DNA of 21,247 bases, from NCBI GenBank assembly GCA_023420245.1, contig JAEZWL010000059.1:1-21247 (forward strand). Reading direction: 5' to 3'. The position numbers and the translations under genes were made by a program. The DNA is from Bacillota bacterium. Its GTDB lineage: Bacteria > Bacillota > Clostridia > Oscillospirales > Acutalibacteraceae. Under the pieces are notes generated by a model that did not search any database, was not told where the DNA came from, and was given only the letters and a program-made list of their open reading frames with translations. This document shows positions 7,116-14,800 of the stretch, piece by piece (the stretch's first letter is position 1; each line of letters begins with the position of its first letter).

Positions 7116-8367
7116 GGCGTTTTCCAAAAAACAGCTTCAGACGCTGAGCTGGTGGTGTGGCGGAAGTCCTTATCGAGCGTGCGACGCAATTATCTGCGAC
7201 GGCGCGGTGCGAAGCGGAAAAACGCTCTGCCTCGGAATCTCTTTTGTCGCTTGGGCGCTTTACCGGTTTCAGGACCGCTCGTTCGCTATCTGCGGTAAAA
7301 CCATCCGTTCGCTGAAGCGCAACCTGATTACCACACTGCTGCCCGCGCTGAACGAGGCTGGATTCCGCTGTACATTCGCTGTGGCGGAGAACCGGATTGA
7401 TATCTCCTTTGGCTCCGGCAGCAACCGGTTTTACCTGTTCGGCGGCAGAGATGAAGGTTCCTCAGCGCTGATTCAGGGTATTACTCTCTCAGGTGTGCTG
7501 TTTGACGAGGTAGCACTGATGCCGCGTTCGTTCGTAGAGCAGGCGCTTGCGCGGTGCTCGGTGGACGGCTCGAAATTCTGGTTCAACTGCAACCCGGAAA
7601 ATCCCCGGCACTGGTTTTACCGGGAATGGATACAGAACGCTCAACAGAAGAACGCACTGTATCTGCATTTTACCATGGAGGACAATCCCTCGCTCAGCCC
7701 GGAAATTCTGGCGCGCTACCGAGGATTGTATACCGGCGCCTTTTACGAGCGGTTTGTCCTTGGGAAATGGGTGGCAGCGCAGGGGCTGGTATATCCGTTC
7801 TTCACGGACGCAATGCTTTGCTCCGCGCCGAAGGACTGCGAGAGCTACGCCGTTTCCTGCGACTACGGTACGGTGAATCCCTCGTCCTTCGGTCTGTGGG
7901 GGAAAAAGGACGGAGTCTGGTACCGCGTGGACGAGTACTATTTCGATTCGCGCAGTACCGGAATTCAGCGAACCGACGAGGAGCATTACGCCGGGCTGGA
8001 ACAGCTCTGCGGCGGCTGTAAAATTGAAAGTGTGGCGGTTGACCCCTCCGCGGCAAGCTTTATCGCGGTTATCAACAGGCATGGAAAATACCGTGTTCTG
8101 CCCGCCGAAAACGATGTGCTTGACGGAATCCGCCGCGTGAGCGTCGCGCTCAAGCAGGGCGAAATCAGAATTTGCCGGAACTGCGCGGATGCGATTCGGG
8201 AATTCGGGCTGTACCGCTGGAACGACGACACAAGCCGCGACGTACCGGTAAAAGAAAATGACCACGCGATGGACGATATTCGGTATTTTGTAACGACGAT
8301 CCTTCAAAGAGGAGACGCCTTCTTTGCAATTGCCGCGCCGCGTGGGGAAGGAGAATCGCAATGTTAG
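7105..8367 (+). CDS. Phage terminase large subunit (XtmB-like)
   Basis: A 420-residue DNA-packaging motor. The ATPase half has a Walker A-like GAVRSGKT at 33-40, Walker B VLFDEVAL with Asp134/Glu135, and a coupling motif around FNCNPENPRHWFY (160-172). The nuclease half carries the expected acidic residues: Asp253 (SCDYGT), Asp313 (AVDPS) and Asp390/391 (HAMDDIRY). Both halves look intact and the length is usual for PBSX XtmB-type terminases. ATG at 7105 (MEYKAFSKKQ) is chosen because homologues begin at this point; the frame is open upstream to 6991 but overlaps the previous gene. It overlaps the portal gene by 7 bases. In the particle it would pump DNA through the portal into the capsid. 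Confidence 0.95.
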   Translation: MEYKAFSKKQLQTLSWWCGGSPYRACDAIICDGAVRSGKTLCLGISFVAWALYRFQDRSFAICGKTIRSLKRNLITTLLPALNEAGFRCTFAVAENRIDISFGSGSNRFYLFGGRDEGSSALIQGITLSGVLFDEVALMPRSFVEQALARCSVDGSKFWFNCNPENPRHWFYREWIQNAQQKNALYLHFTMEDNPSLSPEILARYRGLYTGAFYERFVLGKWVAAQGLVYPFFTDAMLCSAPKDCESYAVSCDYGTVNPSSFGLWGKKDGVWYRVDEYYFDSRSTGIQRTDEEHYAGLEQLCGGCKIESVAVDPSAASFIAVINRHGKYRVLPAENDVLDGIRRVSVALKQGEIRICRNCADAIREFGLYRWNDDTSRDVPVKENDHAMDDIRYFVTTILQRGDAFFAIAAPRGEGESQC

Positions 8368-9503
8368 GAAAACGGAAATCCCAGCCCCAGACGCTGGCGG
8401 TGCAGACAGCGGAGCATACTTCGCCGTTTGCCGAGCTGAACCGCTATGTGCCGCTGCGTGCGGGAGAAAACAGACTTTACGCCGCCCTGCGGGAGGCGGT
8501 TCCAATCATCGACGCCGCCATTGATAAGATTATCCGGCTGGTCGGCTGCTTTGCGGTAAGATGCCCGGATAAAAACGCGGAGTATGAATTGAACCGATTT
8601 CTACAGAATGTAAAGGTTAATTCTACGCAGATGGGCGTACAGAGCTTTTTGAACAGCTACCTTTCCCAGCTTTTAACCTACGGCAACGCGGTGGGGGAAA
8701 TGGTTCTGAGCGACGGCGGGCTGGCGGCGCTTTACAACGCCAGCTTAGAGGACGTGGAGCTGAAGGCGGTATCCCCGCTTCAAATCGAGGTATACCGCAG
8801 GGAAGCGGGCGGGAGCGTAAAGGCGCAATACCCGGAGCTGATTTTCTGTTCGGCGCTCAATCCGCCTGCGGGCAGCGCACAGGGAAAATCGCTTTTGCAC
8901 GGGCTGCCGTTTATCAGCGGAATTTTAATTCAGATTTACAATACGATCGGAGTCAACTGGGAGCGGCTTGGAAACGTGCGCTTCGCCGTGACGTACAAGC
9001 CCTCCGGTGACGCTGTAGACCGCGCCTACGCGAAGGACCGGGCGCAGCAGATTGCGGGGGAATGGAGCCGCGCGATGCGCAAGGACAGTGTAAGCGACTT
9101 TATTGCCGTGGGCGATGTGAGCATTCGGGCAATTGGAGCAGACCACCAGATTCTCGACAGCGAGGTTCCGGTTCGCCAGATGCTCGAGCAGATTGTGGCG
9201 AAGCTGGGGCTTCCGCCGTTTTTGCTGGGACTTTCGTGGTCCTCCACCGAGCGGATGTCCAGCCAGCAGGCGGATATCCTGACCAGCGAGCTGGAAGCCT
9301 ACCGCCGCCTGCTTAACCCGGTAATCAACAGAATCTGTTCGATGTGGCTCAGGCTGAACGGGTGCAGCCGGTATTTCACTGTTGAGTGGAACGACATCAC
9401 ATTGCAGGATGAAGCCAGTATTGCCAACGCAAGACTGTTGAACGCAAGGGCGGCGCAAATCGAAGCCGGGCTTGAAAAACAGGGAAAGGATGGGATTCAG
9501 TGA
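8361..9503 (+). CDS. Phage portal protein
   Basis: A 380-residue protein, somewhat short for PBSX/SPP1-type portals (usually 400-500). It has the typical alpha-rich core: the region around YLSQLLTYGNAVGEMVL, then YNTIGVNWERLGNVRFAVTYKPSG, LGLPPFLLGLSWSSTERMSSQQADILTSELEAYRRLLNPVINRI, and a closing helical segment. The portal would form the dodecameric ring at one capsid vertex, docking the terminase during packaging and the connector afterwards. GGGGAAGGAG precedes the ATG at 8361. The start lies inside the end of the terminase gene, and the stop TGA at 9501-9503 overlaps the next start (GTGA), so the three head genes are translationally linked. Confidence 0.92.
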   Translation: MLGKRKSQPQTLAVQTAEHTSPFAELNRYVPLRAGENRLYAALREAVPIIDAAIDKIIRLVGCFAVRCPDKNAEYELNRFLQNVKVNSTQMGVQSFLNSYLSQLLTYGNAVGEMVLSDGGLAALYNASLEDVELKAVSPLQIEVYRREAGGSVKAQYPELIFCSALNPPAGSAQGKSLLHGLPFISGILIQIYNTIGVNWERLGNVRFAVTYKPSGDAVDRAYAKDRAQQIAGEWSRAMRKDSVSDFIAVGDVSIRAIGADHQILDSEVPVRQMLEQIVAKLGLPPFLLGLSWSSTERMSSQQADILTSELEAYRRLLNPVINRICSMWLRLNGCSRYFTVEWNDITLQDEASIANARLLNARAAQIEAGLEKQGKDGIQ

Positions 9504-10471
9504 GAGAGGGATATGTGCTGAAAAGCAAAGAGACGCCTCAGGAGGTTGATTTAAAGAAAATCAACCGGTACACCAGACGCGAGTTTCAGGCGGAGGAGGT
9601 CTACACCTTTTCGGTGTTACTCTGCGACAACGAGATCGACCGGGACGGCGAGCGCTTTACCGTGGCGGCGCTCGAAAAGCTGGCGGGGCTGTTTCTTGGG
9701 AAGACCGGCATTTTCAACCACAGTATGCAGGCGCAAAACCAGACCGCGCGGATATACGACTGCGAAGTGGAGCGGGATTCCGGCAGGACGACACAATGCG
9801 GCGAGCCGTACACCCGTCTGGTGGGCAAGGCGTATCTGCCGCGCAGTGAGAAGAACAGCGACTTTATTTTGGAGCTGGAGAGCGGAATCAAAAAAGAGGT
9901 CAGTGTGGGCTGTGCGGTCGCCAAAACGACATGCAGTATCTGCGGCGCGGATTTGAAAAAAGACGGCTGCGCGCATCGGAAGGGCAGAACCTACGAGGGA
10001 AAAATTTGCTGTACGGTTTTGGATGAGCCGACGGATGCCTACGAGTGGTCCTTCGTCGCGGTTCCGGCACAGCGGGAGGCCGGCGTTATCAAAAGCTTTT
10101 GCGGTGTCAGCGGTTCGGACGCGGGAGAAATTTTGAAAGCGATGGCGGAGCGCGGCGCTGAAATCACGCTGAGCGCCGAACAGGGCAAAGCCCTTCTCGA
10201 CCGGATGGAACGCTTGAAGGATGAAGCAGAATGCGGGAAAAGCTATCGCGCGGAGCTTCAAAAAAGTCTGGTGCGTTTCGCCGGAATTGCCCAGCCGGAG
10301 ATTCCGGCGGAGGTGATGAACCGGGTTGCGGAGGGAATGGGGATTGAGGATTTAAAATGCATGGCAAAAGCCTACCGCCGCCGGGCGGATGAGATTTTAC
10401 CGCTTGCGCCTCAGCTTGCCGGAACGCAAAAGCCGGAGAAATCCGGGGGCAACACCGAGTTCCGGATTTAG
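9500..10471 (+). CDS. Prohead protease/scaffold (XkdF-like) with a Cys/His insert
   Basis: A 323-residue protein in the prohead-protease slot between portal and capsid. The N-terminal half carries LLCDNEIDRDGERFTVAALEKLAGLFLGKTGIFNHSM (His74-Ser75) and KKEVSVGCAVA (Ser135), which fit the His/Ser catalytic arrangement of XkdF-like peptidases. Between them and YEWSFVAVPAQ lies CSICGADLKKDGCAHRKG (Cys145, Cys148, Cys157, His159), a likely zinc-binding knuckle. The C-terminal 110 residues are helical and acidic/basic, suited to an internal scaffold. The GTG at 9500 overlaps the portal stop by four bases. It should guide capsid assembly and then cut the scaffold. The catalytic assignment is inference from motif and position. 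Confidence 0.82.
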   Translation: MREGYVLKSKETPQEVDLKKINRYTRREFQAEEVYTFSVLLCDNEIDRDGERFTVAALEKLAGLFLGKTGIFNHSMQAQNQTARIYDCEVERDSGRTTQCGEPYTRLVGKAYLPRSEKNSDFILELESGIKKEVSVGCAVAKTTCSICGADLKKDGCAHRKGRTYEGKICCTVLDEPTDAYEWSFVAVPAQREAGVIKSFCGVSGSDAGEILKAMAERGAEITLSAEQGKALLDRMERLKDEAECGKSYRAELQKSLVRFAGIAQPEIPAEVMNRVAEGMGIEDLKCMAKAYRRRADEILPLAPQLAGTQKPEKSGGNTEFRI

Positions 10472-10527
10472 CCGGAGTATTTTCGAAACCTACCGCGCAA
10501 GCGGAGGAAATAAAAGGAGGAATATTT

Positions 10528-10869
10528 ATGACAATTTCTTTGAACGGTTTTAATGAGCAGGTGGCAACCTTTGAGTCGGAACCCGTTGCGGCGGGGACCC
10601 CTGTAAAGATGACCGGAAACGGCATCGTCGGAGCCTGCGCGGATAAGGACGCCTTCTGCGGCGTGGCGCTCACCGAGCGCGGCGGCTTCGCGGCGGTTCA
10701 GCTAAAGGGATACGTACAGCTTTCTTACACCGGAGCTGCCGTGCCGGCGGTCGGCTACCAGACCCTGAGCGCGGCTGCCGGCGGCAAAATTCAGGCAGAC
10801 CCCGCGGGCAGAAGCTTTTTGGTAACCGATGTGGATACCGCCGCCAAGCGCTGCGGCATTATCCTCTAA
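10528..10869 (+). CDS. Capsid decoration/stabilising protein (DUF2190-like)
   Basis: A 113-residue beta-rich small protein (MTISLNGFNEQVATFESEPVAAGTPVKMTGNGIVGAC…) in the usual place of a head-decoration protein, between the prohead protease and the major capsid gene. Gly/Ala-rich strands such as FAAVQLKGYVQLSYTGAAVPAVGYQTLSA fit the lambda gpD / DUF2190 type of barrel that binds capsid 3-fold sites. AAAGGAGG lies 9 bases upstream of the ATG. Function rests on size, composition and gene order rather than on a diagnostic motif. Confidence 0.75.
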   Translation: MTISLNGFNEQVATFESEPVAAGTPVKMTGNGIVGACADKDAFCGVALTERGGFAAVQLKGYVQLSYTGAAVPAVGYQTLSAAAGGKIQADPAGRSFLVTDVDTAAKRCGIIL

Positions 10870-10911
10870 TTTCGCATTACTATAATTTATTGATAACAGG
10901 AGGAAAAACAC

Positions 10912-11925
10912 ATGGCACTTTATGAAGCAATCAAACTGGAAAAGGGAATGTACGGCACTTCGGGCAAGAGCTTTACGGAGGTACTCGAAGGACTCGATCC
11001 TTCGGAGAGCTACGCGGGCACCGCGCTCGAGGGGCTGGATGCCTACCAGAGACAGCTCAAACGTTTTGACATCAAGGTCGGCGGCGCGGATTCCAGCCGA
11101 ATGGAAAAGTTCTTTCAGACGGCCGATTCCACCGCGCTGTTCCCGGAATATGTGACGCGTGCCGTGCGTCAGGGAATGGAGCAGGCAAACCTTTTGCCCA
11201 ATCTGGTTGCGACCACGACCAACGTCAATTCCATGGATTACCGCACCATTACCTCTAACCCCGGTAAGGAGGAAAAGTCCCTGAAGCCGGTAGCCGAGGG
11301 CGCGGAAATCCCCCAGACTGTCGTGAAAACGCAGGATCATCTGGTGAAGCTTCGCAAGCGCGGCAGAATGCTGGTGGCAAGCTACGAGGCGCTGCGTTTC
11401 CAGAAGCTTGACCTTTTCACGGTGACCCTGCGCCAGATTGGAGCCTATATCGCGAGGGCGCAGCTGAACGACGCGGTGGAGGTGCTTTTGAACGGCGACG
11501 ACGGGAAAGCTCCCGCCGGTTCGATTGTGACCGCCGGGACAAAGCCTGCCTACGACGACATGGTAAATCTCTGGGGTACGCTTGCGCCGTATCAGCTGAA
11601 CACGCTGCTTGCCTCTACCTCCACCATGAAGGATATTCTTGGAATCACCGAATTCAAGGATGCAAACGCGGGTCTCAACTTCCACGGCACGGGTAAGCTC
11701 GCCACCCCGCTCGGTGCAAATCTTCTTCATGTGCCGGAGCTGGCGGATCATAAGATTATCGGACTTGATAAAGCCTACGCGCTCGAAATGGTGCAGGCGG
11801 GCGGCGTGCATACCGACTACGACAAGCTGATTGACCGCCAGCTGGAACGCGCGACAATCAGTACCATTGCGGGGTTTGCCAAGATTTTTGACGGCGCCGT
11901 AAAGGTGCTCGATTACAAGGCATAA
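10912..11925 (+). CDS. Major capsid protein (HK97 fold)
   Basis: A 337-residue protein with the features of PBSX XkdG-like major capsid proteins. It has an N-terminal segment that would be trimmed or act as a delta domain, TADSTALFPEYVTRAVRQGMEQANLLPNLVATTTNVNSMDYR, then AEGAEIPQTVVKTQDHLVKLRKRGRMLVASYEALRFQ (E-loop and P-domain region), LNDAVEVLLNGDD and a C-terminal A-domain around PLGANLLHVPELADHKIIGLDKAYALEMVQ. The perfect AGGAGG at 10898-10903, 8 bases before ATG, suggests high expression, as expected for the most abundant structural protein. The intact frame argues that the cluster is, or was recently, under selection. Confidence 0.92.
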   Translation: MALYEAIKLEKGMYGTSGKSFTEVLEGLDPSESYAGTALEGLDAYQRQLKRFDIKVGGADSSRMEKFFQTADSTALFPEYVTRAVRQGMEQANLLPNLVATTTNVNSMDYRTITSNPGKEEKSLKPVAEGAEIPQTVVKTQDHLVKLRKRGRMLVASYEALRFQKLDLFTVTLRQIGAYIARAQLNDAVEVLLNGDDGKAPAGSIVTAGTKPAYDDMVNLWGTLAPYQLNTLLASTSTMKDILGITEFKDANAGLNFHGTGKLATPLGANLLHVPELADHKIIGLDKAYALEMVQAGGVHTDYDKLIDRQLERATISTIAGFAKIFDGAVKVLDYKA

Positions 11926-11934
11926 GGTGATTGC

Positions 11935-12291
11935 GTGAGGATTGAGGATGTATTGGAACGGTTTACCCTGATGGCGGATTTGAGCAGCTCGGGAGCGGCG
12001 AAATACCGGTCGCTCTGCGAGGAGGCAATGAACCAGATCAGGCGCAGGGCAATTCGTGAGGATGAGGAATCGCTGCCGCCGCTCTGCGCGGCGGCGGCAG
12101 CTCTGGCGCTCTACCGATGGGCGCTGAATTCGGCGGGTACAAATCTCGGCAGCTTTGCCGCCGGAGACGTAAAAATCAACAAAAGCGGTCTGAATGTTCC
12201 GATTGCAAAACAGGCCTGGGAGGAAGCTGAGGCAGCGGCAGCTCCTTACCTTGCCGACAAGAAATTTGTGTTTGAAAGGATTCAGAAATGA
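11935..12291 (+). CDS. Phage head-tail connector-like protein (YqbG-type)
   Basis: A 118-residue mostly helical protein (VLERFTLMADLSSSGAAKYRSLCEEAMNQIRRRA…LCAAAAALALYRWAL…PYLADKKFVFERIQ). Its size, helical make-up and position right after the major capsid gene match the gp6/gp15-like adaptor that sits on the portal ring in PBSX-like phages. The GTG start at 11935 is preceded by AAGGTGA. The gap to the capsid stop is only 9 bases, and the end overlaps the next gene as ATGA (12288-12291). Assignment is by position and fold type; no catalytic motif is expected. Confidence 0.7.
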   Translation: MRIEDVLERFTLMADLSSSGAAKYRSLCEEAMNQIRRRAIREDEESLPPLCAAAAALALYRWALNSAGTNLGSFAAGDVKINKSGLNVPIAKQAWEEAEAAAAPYLADKKFVFERIQK

Positions 12292-12959
12292 CGCATCAAA
12301 CGGTAATCGAAATTATGCTGGAACGGTACGGGGAAGAGGCGGAAGTAAACGGAACGCGGCTTCGGGCGGTGATACGCCCTATGCGATATAAAAGCGGAGC
12401 CGAAAATCTGCCGAAGGGGTACGACGACGGGCTTCATTCCCTTTATACCGGTCCCGCAGGGCAGAAGCTACAGCCGGGCGATACGGTAGCGACCGGAGCG
12501 AAACGCTATGTTGTAAAACGTTCCGACATTGCACAGGTCGGCGTGGAAGACGTTTATGTGTGGGCGGTGCTGGAACTGCTTTCACCGGACGCCGACCTGG
12601 AGGTGTATCTGGAGGCGCAAGGGAAGAAAGCGGCGGCTGTAAGCGGCTACGCTGTTCGAATTTTACAGCAGAGCCGCACGGTCAGCGTTTGGGGCGGGCA
12701 GGAGCCATCCTGTACCGCCGCCGGCGCGGTCTCCTATGAAATAACGCTCAAAAACATTCTGCCTGCAAAAGGGACGGACCTCTGCGCGCTCTCAGATTTC
12801 AGCCTGATAATTGTCCGACCGGGCGAAACGGAGGCTTACTCCGGATGCCGGTGGAAGAGCATTCATCAAGCGGGCAGCGCGGGGAGCCGGGCGGTTAGCG
12901 GCGCCGTTCTCATTGCGGCAAAACGCGAAAAACGGAAGGAGGCACAGACAGATGGATAA
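12288..12959 (+). CDS. Two-part phage structural protein: connector-like N-terminus plus unknown C-terminal domain
   Basis: A 223-residue protein. Residues 1-100 resemble the small connector/stopper proteins that follow the adaptor in clostridial PBSX-like clusters (AVIRPMRYKSG…, LYTGPAGQKLQPGDTVATGAKRYVVKRSDIAQVGVEDVYVWAVLELL). Residues 103-215 look like a second domain: LEVYLEAQGKKAAAVSGYAVRILQQSRTVSVWGG, SYEITLKNI, FSLIIVRPGETEAYSGCRWKSIHQAG, VSGAVLIAAKREK. The strand pattern and the place in the gene order suggest a tail-tube-like or tail-completion barrel, but I cannot prove that. Stand-alone stoppers are near 100-120 residues, so this looks like a fusion. No separate tube or sheath gene follows. 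The last 8 bases overlap the 30-aa gene. Confidence 0.6.
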   Translation: MTHQTVIEIMLERYGEEAEVNGTRLRAVIRPMRYKSGAENLPKGYDDGLHSLYTGPAGQKLQPGDTVATGAKRYVVKRSDIAQVGVEDVYVWAVLELLSPDADLEVYLEAQGKKAAAVSGYAVRILQQSRTVSVWGGQEPSCTAAGAVSYEITLKNILPAKGTDLCALSDFSLIIVRPGETEAYSGCRWKSIHQAGSAGSRAVSGAVLIAAKREKRKEAQTDG

Positions 12960-13044
12960 TTCTTTGGAGGAGCTTTCTGAGGGAATGGAGCAGGATTACC
13001 GGAGATATCCGCACCCGCTGGATACGGAGGAGGAAACCCGATGA
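12952..13044 (+). CDS. 30-residue acidic peptide in the tape-measure position
   Basis: MDNSLEELSEGMEQDYRRYPHPLDTEEETR, encoded by an ATG with AAGGAGG 9 bases upstream (12936-12942). It overlaps the preceding stop by 8 bases and the next start by four (ATGA, 13041-13044). Such coupling on both sides and the strong ribosome site argue that it is translated. It occupies the place where PBSX-like phages encode tail-assembly chaperones and the tape measure. It has no recognisable domain. It could be a vestige, a coupling leader peptide for the LysM gene, or a very short functional replacement. Confidence 0.55.
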   Translation: MDNSLEELSEGMEQDYRRYPHPLDTEEETR

Positions 13045-13562
13045 GAATGCAGCAGATGAGCTATAAGGATTATGTATGGCCGCTGAATCCGGAAAAGCTT
13101 CAAATTGAACACGCAAGGAATATCCGTAAGATTCCCATCCCATTTTCCGGCAGCGTTTTGCAGGATCTGGGCTGTGAACAGCGGGTGGTTACGGGAAAGG
13201 GAGAGTTTATCGGAAGCACCTGCATAGCGGAATTCAACCGGCTGGCGGCGGTGTTTTCCAAAGAGGGCAGCGGTACGCTCCGGCTGCCGGGAACCGTGCC
13301 GTTTCCCGCAATATTCTTCTCGCTGAAAATGGTCGGGGAAGCCAAGCCGGACTGTGTATTCTATGAATTTACCTTTTTGGAGGAGAGCGGCTCGGCGGAA
13401 AACGGAGCGATGAACGGGGGAAGCTACCTTTGCGAGGGCGGCGAAAGCCTTTGGACCCTAGCAAATCTGTATCATACGACCGTGGATACGCTGAAATCGC
13501 TGAACCCCCTGATCGAGTGGCCGAATTGCCTTGAGACCGGGCAAAAGGTGGTGCTTCCGTGA
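13041..13562 (+). CDS. LysM-domain baseplate protein (XkdP-like)
   Basis: A 173-residue protein. Residues 1-115 form a compact domain (YVWPLNPEKLQIEHARNIRKIPIPFSGS…GKGEFIGSTCIAEFNRLAAVF…FFSLKMVGEAKPDCVFYEFTFLEE). Residues 128-173 are a LysM module (YLCEGGESLWTLANLYHTTVDTLKSLNP…LETGQKVVLP) that can bind peptidoglycan or brace the baseplate. This architecture is that of PBSX XkdP, normally encoded just after the tape measure. GGAGGAGG precedes the ATG at 13041. Its end overlaps the next gene as GTGA (13559-13562). It probably joins the central hub to the wedge proteins. The LysM assignment is firm; the baseplate role follows from the family. Confidence 0.88.
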   Translation: MRMQQMSYKDYVWPLNPEKLQIEHARNIRKIPIPFSGSVLQDLGCEQRVVTGKGEFIGSTCIAEFNRLAAVFSKEGSGTLRLPGTVPFPAIFFSLKMVGEAKPDCVFYEFTFLEESGSAENGAMNGGSYLCEGGESLWTLANLYHTTVDTLKSLNPLIEWPNCLETGQKVVLP

Positions 13563-14458
13563 AATATGTCGGAATTACGCCGGACGGCGAAAGGGTTCTT
13601 CTGCCGAAACCGGCTTCCATGAAGCTGAACCGCTCGGAGGACGCGCCTGCGGATGGGTTTTCCGGGGTGTTTCCTCTGGTTCAAAGCGGATTGTGCCTTA
13701 CGCAGCTTCAAATTTTTGACGCCAAGGGAGCACTCTGCTTTGACGGCATTGTGGATGACCGGACGGAACAGTGCGGCGGAGGCATACTTTTGACGCTGGC
13801 CGCACGAAGCCGTGCCTCCCTTTTACTGGATAACGAGGCGATTCCGCAGAATTACTGTATGCCGTCGCTCGAGACGGTTTTTCAGCGTCATATTCAGCCG
13901 TATGGCTTTACGGGCTATGAAGGAAATACACGGATATTTCCCGGGAAACTGGAGGTGACCAAGGGGATGAGCGAATGGCAGGCAGCAGAGACCTTTTGTA
14001 CAGAGTTTCTAAAGGTACATCCCCGAATTGCGAACGGAAGGTTCCTCGCGACGGACTCCTTGCCGAAGGGAACGCTCCTGTTTGATCGGGAGCGTGGAAT
14101 TCCTTACTCCTCCGTTTCCGTGCGGCATAAGGATTGCAGTTTATACTCCGAGCTTTTTGCAAAAAGCGGAAGCGGCTATTCTCCGGCTGCTCGGGATGAA
14201 ACGGCTCTCGCGCTCGGCGTTGCGCGCAGGCGTTTGCTCCCGAAGGGGTCGAACGCCGACGCGCTGATTCAATCCGGGCGCAAAAAAGCGTTTTCCGTGA
14301 CTGTGACCTGCCCCGGGGAGGTGCCGGGGGAATTGGGGATGAAGGCCGTGATAAATGATAAGGCGCTGTCAATTCCGGAAAATTTGTATGTTGCGGAAAT
14401 TGATTGCGTGTTGAATTCGGCAGGGGAAGTCACCCGATTTGTTTTAAGGAGCGTGTAG
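13559..14458 (+). CDS. Baseplate hub protein (XkdQ / gp27-like)
   Basis: A 299-residue protein beginning MKYVGITPDGERVLLPKPASMKLNRSEDAPADGFSGVFP, with LQIFDAKGALCFDGIVDDRTEQCGGGILLTLAARS. This is the beta-barrel start typical of XkdQ/gpD/gp27 late-control proteins, which sense the tube end and carry the spike. Further on are YGFTGYEGN…EVTKGMSEWQAAETFCTEFLKVHPRIANGRFLATDSLPKG and a C-terminal strand set ending NLYVAEIDCVLNSAGEVTRFVLRSV. The length is close to PBSX XkdQ. The GTG at 13559 overlaps the LysM gene stop. Hub proteins of this class form a trimer beneath a tube, so its presence without a tube gene is notable. Confidence 0.85.
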   Translation: MKYVGITPDGERVLLPKPASMKLNRSEDAPADGFSGVFPLVQSGLCLTQLQIFDAKGALCFDGIVDDRTEQCGGGILLTLAARSRASLLLDNEAIPQNYCMPSLETVFQRHIQPYGFTGYEGNTRIFPGKLEVTKGMSEWQAAETFCTEFLKVHPRIANGRFLATDSLPKGTLLFDRERGIPYSSVSVRHKDCSLYSELFAKSGSGYSPAARDETALALGVARRRLLPKGSNADALIQSGRKKAFSVTVTCPGEVPGELGMKAVINDKALSIPENLYVAEIDCVLNSAGEVTRFVLRSV

Positions 14459-14460
14459 AA

Positions 14461-14799
14461 ATGTGGATTTCACAAAAAGTGATTGGTGGTGCCGGGAAAA
14501 CGCCCACAGCGGAATTAACAGAGGTGACCGGAAGCTCGATTATGCAGGGGGAAAGCGATTACCGCGGGGTGCCGTTCTGCGCGCCCTGGGGGGTTGCCTA
14601 TCAGCCCCCGAACACTGCAAGGGCAGTGGTTGTTTCAACGCGACAGGGCAATGTCTGCCTCGGGGTGCTGCCGGACGGGAAGGAATTGCAGGCCGGAGAG
14701 CTGATGCTGTATTCGTTGGGCGGCGCGGAAATTTATTTAAAGAACAGCGGGGAAGTCGTCATCAACGGGCAGGTCTTCGCCGCGAAACAGGAGGGATAG
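14461..14799 (+). CDS. Baseplate spike/puncturing protein (gpV/gp45-like, OB fold)
   Basis: A 112-residue protein between the hub and the gp25-like gene. Its beta-rich sequence (VPFCAPWGVAYQPPNTARAVVVSTRQGNVCLGVLPDG) followed by ELMLYSLGGAEIYLKNSGEVVINGQVFA resembles the OB domain and short beta-helix tip of gpV/gp45-type tail spikes. These cap the hub and pierce the target envelope. ATG at 14461 is preferred to the upstream in-frame ATG at 14404 because AAGGAG (14446-14451) is correctly spaced and the upstream start lies inside the hub gene. The gap to the next gene is one base. It is shorter than most members, so the needle would be short. Confidence 0.75.
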   Translation: MWISQKVIGGAGKTPTAELTEVTGSSIMQGESDYRGVPFCAPWGVAYQPPNTARAVVVSTRQGNVCLGVLPDGKELQAGELMLYSLGGAEIYLKNSGEVVINGQVFAAKQEG

Positions 14800-14800
14800 C

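Noticed and set aside
7489..8505. Minus-strand frame of 338 codons inside the terminase gene
   Set aside because: The plus-strand terminase has intact catalytic motifs through the same bases; the antisense product has no recognisable domain.
10881..10886. TATAAT just upstream of the major capsid gene as an internal promoter
   Set aside because: The -10 is perfect but no acceptable -35 lies 16-18 bases upstream (ATTATC), so I do not call a promoter.
10702..11811. Minus-strand frame of 369 codons
   Set aside because: Antisense to the decoration and major capsid genes; His/Arg-rich with no motif or ribosome site.
12950..13044. Programmed frameshift producing a tail-assembly chaperone
   Set aside because: No slippery heptamer was seen at the junction, and the frames are joined by ordinary start/stop overlaps with good ribosome sites.
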